From NCBI GenBank assembly GCA_027605045.1, contig JAQFWX010000005.1, positions 1,550,001-1,614,000 on the forward strand: a stretch of DNA of 64,000 nucleotides. Direction: 5' to 3'. Position 1 is the stretch's first letter; every line of letters starts with the position of its first letter. This DNA is from Phallus indusiatus. Lineage: Eukaryota > Basidiomycota > Agaricomycetes > Phallales > Phallaceae. Made by a program: the position numbers and the translations under genes. Under the pieces are notes generated by a model. The model saw only the letters and a list, made by a program, of their open reading frames with translations. It had not been told where the DNA came from and did not search any database. This document shows, piece by piece, positions 59,701-64,000 of the stretch.

Positions 59701-62240
59701 ATTGGCCGTCATAGTCAGAAATATCATAGGATTTCCAAGCTTGCGTGAAATTGCCAGAGAATTCTGACACGATTCAAGCATATTGCGAGCACTTCCTGTA
59801 AATGTTGCAGGGAGGATAACTTTTTGACCGATCTCATCGGCATCCACGTCTTCTCGTGTAAATGCGTCGATTGCTTGCTGATATAACTCGGCACGTAGCT
59901 TGGTCTGATTATGTTCAATCCAACGTAGCCGACTTTGTTCTGATGCTGCCCATGCATCAACAATGTATTGCTGAAGAAGCTTTCCTCCTCGAAGTAGAGT
60001 ATCTGGCTCATTCAGACGTTCCATTATACGGTAGCAGTAATACTTTGCCATCGTAACCCAACGTTGCGAACGATTATTAGGATTAGCGCCAGGAATGGCC
60101 CGATTTTCAAAAGGATTGCCACGTAAGAAATCTGGTTGATTGGCATAAGGAATCCTATAGTGCCATCCAGGCTCACCAAGAGGAAAGAATAGAACATATT
60201 GTAAGGATGCATAGAGAGCATGACCCTCAGTAATACGTTGGAACCTATGAGCTGCATCTGGTGGACGCTGTAGTTGTAAAACGATATCACGGTTTGCAGC
60301 CGCAACACCATCACCAGGTAAGACGGCGGCAATCTCCTGTAGCCCGGGTGCGGGGAGATTGTATCTTCGAGGATCCTGAAAGACTCGGTATGTTAAACGG
60401 GCTTCCAGCACTTGGTTACCAGTCGCACGTAAACTGTTAGGGCGACTCAGGGCACACACCTAGAGGAGGGAAAACCTAAGATCTATTGAGGGGCAGCGAC
60501 TAACTACTCACCTAGAGGAGGGAAAACCTAAGAGAACAAGCTTAGGTATCCCCCTCTAGGGAAAACGCATATAAGTACAGGATACGAAGCGCTCGACTGA
60601 TCCCCATGGGATCCGAGGAGATACAGACAGAAATCGAGGAAAATCGAAGAGATCGAAAAATCGAGAAAACGATGGAACTAATGGAAACGGCAAAGTACGG
60701 GAAATGGAGGAAATCGTAACACGAAATGAAACCGAAAGAAATCGAAGAAATCGAATAATCGGAAAAGGCGCTAGCGTACCGTGACATAAACGTTCGTAAG
60801 CTTGCTGATATATTGGAACGAATGGATTATGCACCAACATCATCTCTTGAAGATCGGAGAGAGTGTTAATATTGAGTCGATTCTGATTATTATTCTGACG
60901 ATGTTGCAGTGCGGTTGCGGGATCGAAAATATATAGCTGTGCATAACTTGCTCTTGGTTGACCATGATCATCAACATTATTTTCATCAGGTGCCAAACTC
61001 CCATGTCGATGATACAGCCCTCCTAATAGCTTGAGAACGTATGGCCCACGATTTGCCAATATTTGTTGATCGAAGTCTGCTCCAAGAGATGTGAAAGCCA
61101 GGGCAAAATTATACTGACGAATATTTTCTCGAAACTCTTTTGCCTCATCTGTTTGCTCATGAAACAGACGCCTCAGTAACTCGGGTGGTGGCTGTAAGTC
61201 AGGTAGTTCGATTTTTCCTTGGAGACAGCACATTCCAAATTTTGGATTAAGAATGGAAGAAGTGGTCAGACGCTCTGCAGACCAATGCAGCGCTCGACAA
61301 TGTTGACATACTACTGTCATTGGTCCCAGATTGTTCACTTGGACTTCTTCTTCAATAACAGGCTGTCTGGCAAACAGCAATAGCGGTCCGGGATCGACAG
61401 GAAGATCTTCTCCGAAAATATCTGGTCCTATTGCATCCAGAGCATTTTCGTCATCTTCATCATTTTCATCATCTTCAGTATCTTGAATATCTTGGATATC
61501 CACATCTGGATCAGGGGGAGCATCTACCATAGGCTGATCAGCTTGTGGCAGTGGATTATTTAACTGTGCTGCTTGAATTCGAGGTAAGCCTGCCCTGTTA
61601 TCCAAACCCTGACCCCTGCCTCTACCATTACCCTGACCTCTGCCTCTACCATTACCATTACCCCTACCTCTACCTCTACCCCTACCCCGGCCACGTGCAG
61701 GCTGCAATTCGATCTGCTCCACCTGTGCACGTAGATTGGCGACACCAGCAACACCTAAATTTTCTTCCGGAACCACACCATTATTTCTTTGGCCATCTCG
61801 CCTGGGATGCAGTTGGATCTGATCTGCCTGAGCCCGTAGATTGACAACACCAGCAACACCTAAGTTTTCATTTGGAATAAATCCATTATTCCTTCCAACA
61901 TCCCTTCTAACATTCCTCTGTAGTTGTGGCTGAATAGCATCCAACTGTTCATATATTTGACGAAGTTGCTCCCTTGGTGTAGGGTGAAAAGGATCCTCAC
62001 CCAGAGCAGGGCCAGGGTTTACAGGAACACCTGGTAATTCAAAAGGAATTGGCCCTGCAATAGGATTTTGCCTGGTTAAAATTTGTCTTCTCTCTTCTTT
62101 GAGTAGGAGAAGTCATTTGACGCTCCTCTCTTTCCCTCTGCCGTTCAATTATTCTATCCCTTTCCGGAGTTGTGGGTTGCCTAAAAAAATTAATTTAATT
62201 AATTTTTATTTATTTTGATAATATATCCAACAACTCACAT
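56707..62240 (-). CDS. Helitron 1 Rep-Pif1 helicase, apparently damaged near N-terminus
   Basis: The transposase of Helitron 1: a HUH-type Rep nickase fused to a Pif1-family SF1B helicase. Reading leftwards: a probable first intron 62238-62181 splits the start codon (AT|G). Then comes a charged N-terminus, an RG/NG-rich run (61600-61700), and a zinc-binding CQHCRALHW...CC region. The Helitron-like domain follows with PRRYNLPAPG, FLTMTANPQWPEI and the two-His motif GLPHMHLLIW, then KYIHKYINKG with the candidate catalytic tyrosines. An intron lies at about 59576-59522. Helicase motifs: GPGGTGKSYTW (Walker A), IIWDEMSMQH (Walker B), GGDFQQILPVV, and AMTINKAQGQSLGYVGIDL with QLYVAVSRG. Two problems are seen: a 1-nt frameshift near 62085, between SPTQRRE and ILTRQNP, and a 321 bp insertion at 60780-60460. 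The part from 60459 to 56707 is uninterrupted. Confidence 0.88.
60460..60780 (-). repeat. 321 bp insertion inside the Helitron 1 gene
   Basis: Without it the reading frame joins CAC to GTG and gives AYERLCH then VCALSRP in one frame. It begins GGTACGCTAG and ends CCCTCCTCTAG on the minus strand. It contains a 24 bp direct repeat (CTTAGGTTTTCCCTCC core) and an inverted copy that can form a hairpin (CCTAGAGG...CCTCTAGG). The middle is rich in TCGATTTC-type short repeats. Treated as an intron, the GT and AG ends would be one base out of frame. Confidence 0.7.
61600..61700 (-). repeat. Arg-Gly/Asn-Gly coding repeat in Helitron 1
   Basis: Imperfect GGTAGAGGTAGG-type hexamers on the minus strand encode RGRGRG and NGRGRGQG in the disordered N-terminal part of the Rep-helicase. 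Confidence 0.85.
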
Positions 62241-62668
62241 TGTAGAATAATAATAAATCCCAAAAGTGTTTGAGTTTAGAACTTGTTCCGAGGTGAGGGC
62301 CGTTCCACTTCCCCCACAGTGGTGGTAGGTACCCCTAAAAGAGTGGGTTTTGGACCCCCCCGAGCAAGTTACCACGAAGAAGGCACCCACAGCTTATGTC
62401 CACAATTAGCTTTTTGAGCCTGAAATCAAAAATCAAAAATTTTCCCTTTTTCTTCTGGGAAAAAAAGGTTGCAATATTTTATTCATACATTTTTTATAAT
62501 ACAATTTTTTTTTTATATAAAAAACTCTTGAGTTTAGTGGAAACCGGGCCACAATTGTTGCAATTTGTTCACTACCTGGACCTCGCGCGCGCAGCTCTTT
62601 TTTATTATGTAAGGGATTACGTAAATTATAAATTTAGACGCCGGACCATCGCGACTTCATATATGTAA
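62241..62668. other. Region between the two Helitrons
   Basis: 428 bp that includes the 5' end of Helitron 1 and perhaps a little host DNA. Runs of C, A and T are common. No gene is seen. Confidence 0.5.
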
Positions 62669-62697
62669 CAAGGGTGGAATAGCGCGGCAAGCCGCGC
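62669..62697 (-). repeat. Helitron 2 3' end hairpin
   Basis: A perfect 7-bp GC-rich stem with a 2-nt loop, nine bases, and a CTTG that would be the terminus next to T. Confidence 0.72.
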
Positions 62698-62729
62698 ACG
62701 TGTTAAAGGTTGAATCCGAGTACTTGTAT

Positions 62730-63998
62730 TCAAAGCAAAACTTCATTATATACTACATTGGGTGTTTTTGTACTATTTTCATTCAATAAAACCTTGACTC
62801 TCTCTGAATTTGTTGCCCTTGAAAAAGCAACATATAACTGTCCATGTGAAAATACCGAATATCTCAAATCAACTCCAACTGTTCCAAGAGACTGTCCTTG
62901 AGACTTATTGATAGTCATTGCAAAGGCTAATCGCACTGGGAATTGTCGCCGACAAAGAACAAAAGGTAATTGAGTACCTGATGTCAGAGTGATTCGTGGG
63001 ATAAAAGCAAGATTCCCAGCTCCAGGCCCGGTTAAGATCCTGACTTGTAAAATCTTGTGACGCATCTGAAGTAAGCGCAATCTGGTACCATTGCACAAAC
63101 CCTGGCCAGGATCTAAATTTCGCAAGAGCATCAAAGGAACTCCAACCTTCAGCTCAAGCTTGCCTAAGGGTAAACCTCCAATGGAGATGGAAGTGAGATA
63201 GTCTGTGGGGTAGGGAATGTCTCCATCTTGGTTTCCAGAGTCATCACGTACGCTATCAGCACTGTTATACACCTTGGCCTCTCCTGGATAGTTTGTCAAA
63301 ATAGATGCATTGATATCATCTACTTCAGAGTTTCTGGGACAGAGAATAGCGCGCTCCAGATAAAATTGATCCTGACGATTGATAAAATCAGGATAAATTT
63401 CCGAAATCAAATTCTGAGTCTCAGGGCCAGTTCGCATACGTTCGGGAACAGTAAGCATACCATCTGGAGGTAAATCTCTAGCATGACCAACATCAAGGAG
63501 CCATTGAGCGAAATGGGCAGAATTTGGATCCTGTGCTTCAATACGCATATTCTCTCTAAGATGCAAGACAGTGGTACGCTGCCAGAGTACAGATTGTTGA
63601 ATGCAGGCATTAATGATCATGTGTTTGGAACCTTTTTCGACAACTGGGAGAGTCTGCTGGAAATCACCACCCCATGCAACAGTAATTCCTCCAAAAGGCT
63701 TATTAGGCTGATCACAAAAGTCGCGTAAAGTTCGATCAACACATTCCACCACATGACGATGCTGCATAGGAACTTCATCCCAGATAATGAGATCAGCTTT
63801 GGCTATCATCTTGGCCTTGTCATCTGATTTTCTTGGAGAACAAACAGAACCCTCAGAGATTTCGAGGGGAATTCCAAACATATTATGAGCTGTTCGACCA
63901 CCGGTGAGGATGAGGGATGCAATACCTGAAGAAGCAACACACAGGACAATAAGATTTCTGGCTCGTAAAGAAGCAGCAAGAGTATTCCAGACAAAGGA
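62730..63998 (-). CDS. Helitron 2 Pif1 helicase domain, N-terminus beyond window
   Basis: The C-terminal 420 or so residues of a Helitron Rep-helicase; the frame stays open to the right edge. Motifs in order: NLIVLCVASSGIASLILTGG just after the missing Walker A, LIIWDEVPMQHRH (Walker B), FGGITVAWGGDFQQTLPVVE, FYLERAILCPRNSEVDDIN, GLCNGTRLRLLQM, RLAFAMTINKSQGQSLGTVG and QLYVAFSRATN. It ends VVYNEVLL, close to the VYKDVLL end of Helitron 1. No internal stop or frameshift is seen, so this part could be functional. The Rep domain and upstream end lie outside the window. Confidence 0.88.
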   Translation of the reverse strand, partial: SFVWNTLAASLRARNLIVLCVASSGIASLILTGGRTAHNMFGIPLEISEGSVCSPRKSDDKAKMIAKADLIIWDEVPMQHRHVVECVDRTLRDFCDQPNKPFGGITVAWGGDFQQTLPVVEKGSKHMIINACIQQSVLWQRTTVLHLRENMRIEAQDPNSAHFAQWLLDVGHARDLPPDGMLTVPERMRTGPETQNLISEIYPDFINRQDQFYLERAILCPRNSEVDDINASILTNYPGEAKVYNSADSVRDDSGNQDGDIPYPTDYLTSISIGGLPLGKLELKVGVPLMLLRNLDPGQGLCNGTRLRLLQMRHKILQVRILTGPGAGNLAFIPRITLTSGTQLPFVLCRRQFPVRLAFAMTINKSQGQSLGTVGVDLRYSVFSHGQLYVAFSRATNSERVKVLLNENSTKTPNVVYNEVLL

Positions 63999-64000
63999 CT

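Larger units (their letters stand above)
56586..62400 (-). mobile_element. Helitron 1 (autonomous type)
   Basis: A rolling-circle transposon oriented leftwards. The 3' terminus is clear on the minus strand: hairpin GCGCAGC-TT-GCTGCGC, ten bases, then CTAG followed by host T, the classic Helitron end with A|T target. Inside is one large Rep-helicase gene. The 5' terminus (TC next to host A) lies somewhere between 62241 and 62668 and I could not fix it, so 62400 is a placeholder. The sequence TAACTTGCTCGG occurs near both ends (about 56637-56648 and 62359-62370, minus strand). Confidence 0.85.
62669..64000 (-). mobile_element. Helitron 2, 3' part; continues beyond window
   Basis: A second Helitron in the same orientation, 3' end proximal. 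The hairpin GCGCGGC-TT-GCCGCGC (62682-62697, minus strand) matches the shape of the Helitron 1 end, followed by TATTCCACC, CTTG and T. CTTG departs from the usual CTRR, so the exact end is less sure. It carries its own Pif1 helicase domain, only moderately similar to that of Helitron 1, so this is a different subfamily and not a recent copy. Confidence 0.78.

Noticed and set aside
1..64000. CRISPR arrays, rRNA genes or bacterial operons
   Set aside because: None seen. Repeats present are microsatellites, coding repeats or transposon parts, and gene structure is eukaryotic.

Overview
The window looks like nuclear DNA of a mushroom-forming basidiomycete (Agaricomycetes). Genes are split by many 45-65 bp GT-AG introns and some exons are tiny. 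The gene families point the same way: a macrophage-activating-glycoprotein-type secreted lectin, an agaric-type sesquiterpene synthase, a Kre9/Knh1-like small secreted protein, and Helitrons whose Rep-helicase matches fungal ones. No species can be named from the sequence alone. All exon coordinates below are my own reading of splice sites and homology; no transcript data were available.

Layout. 0-3.5 kb: a leftward Zn2Cys6 transcription factor (cut by the window edge) diverges from a small secreted Kre9/Knh1-like protein. 5.4-8.3 kb: a polo-like kinase with one apparent 1-nt frameshift. 8.8-13.1 kb: an unknown acidic protein, LSM8, and an RMD1/DUF155 membrane protein. 13.5-15.4 kb: the secreted ricin-B lectin glycoprotein. 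18-19.4 kb: a sesquiterpene synthase. 20.7-21.9 kb: a short-chain reductase of the RmlD/MAT2B type. 21.9-29.8 kb: almost 8 kb with no gene I can support. 29.8-31.7 kb: ORC5.

32.6-45.3 kb holds the most distinctive feature: four tandem paralogues of a secreted-then-anchored, single-pass membrane protein. The ectodomain and cytoplasmic tail are conserved, the extracellular stalk is hypervariable, and every tail carries the same short motifs, including RRRRQSLDLLP near the membrane and a C-terminal PPxY. The spacers were copied with the genes, and one segment of the spacer is inverted between copies.

45.9-48.0 kb: proteasome lid subunit RPN3. 51.2-52.4 kb: an arrestin-domain protein. 54.5-56.1 kb: mRNA cap guanine-N7 methyltransferase ABD1. 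From 56.6 kb to the right edge are two head-to-tail Helitrons, both pointing left. Each has a recognisable 3' hairpin terminus. The first encodes a Rep-Pif1 helicase that appears damaged near its N-terminus; the second is cut by the window edge.

Housekeeping genes (PLK, LSM8, ORC5, RPN3, ABD1) are interleaved with lineage-specific secreted and membrane genes and with transposons. I see no metabolic cluster around the terpene synthase and no operon-like logic. Most neighbouring pairs are divergent or convergent.
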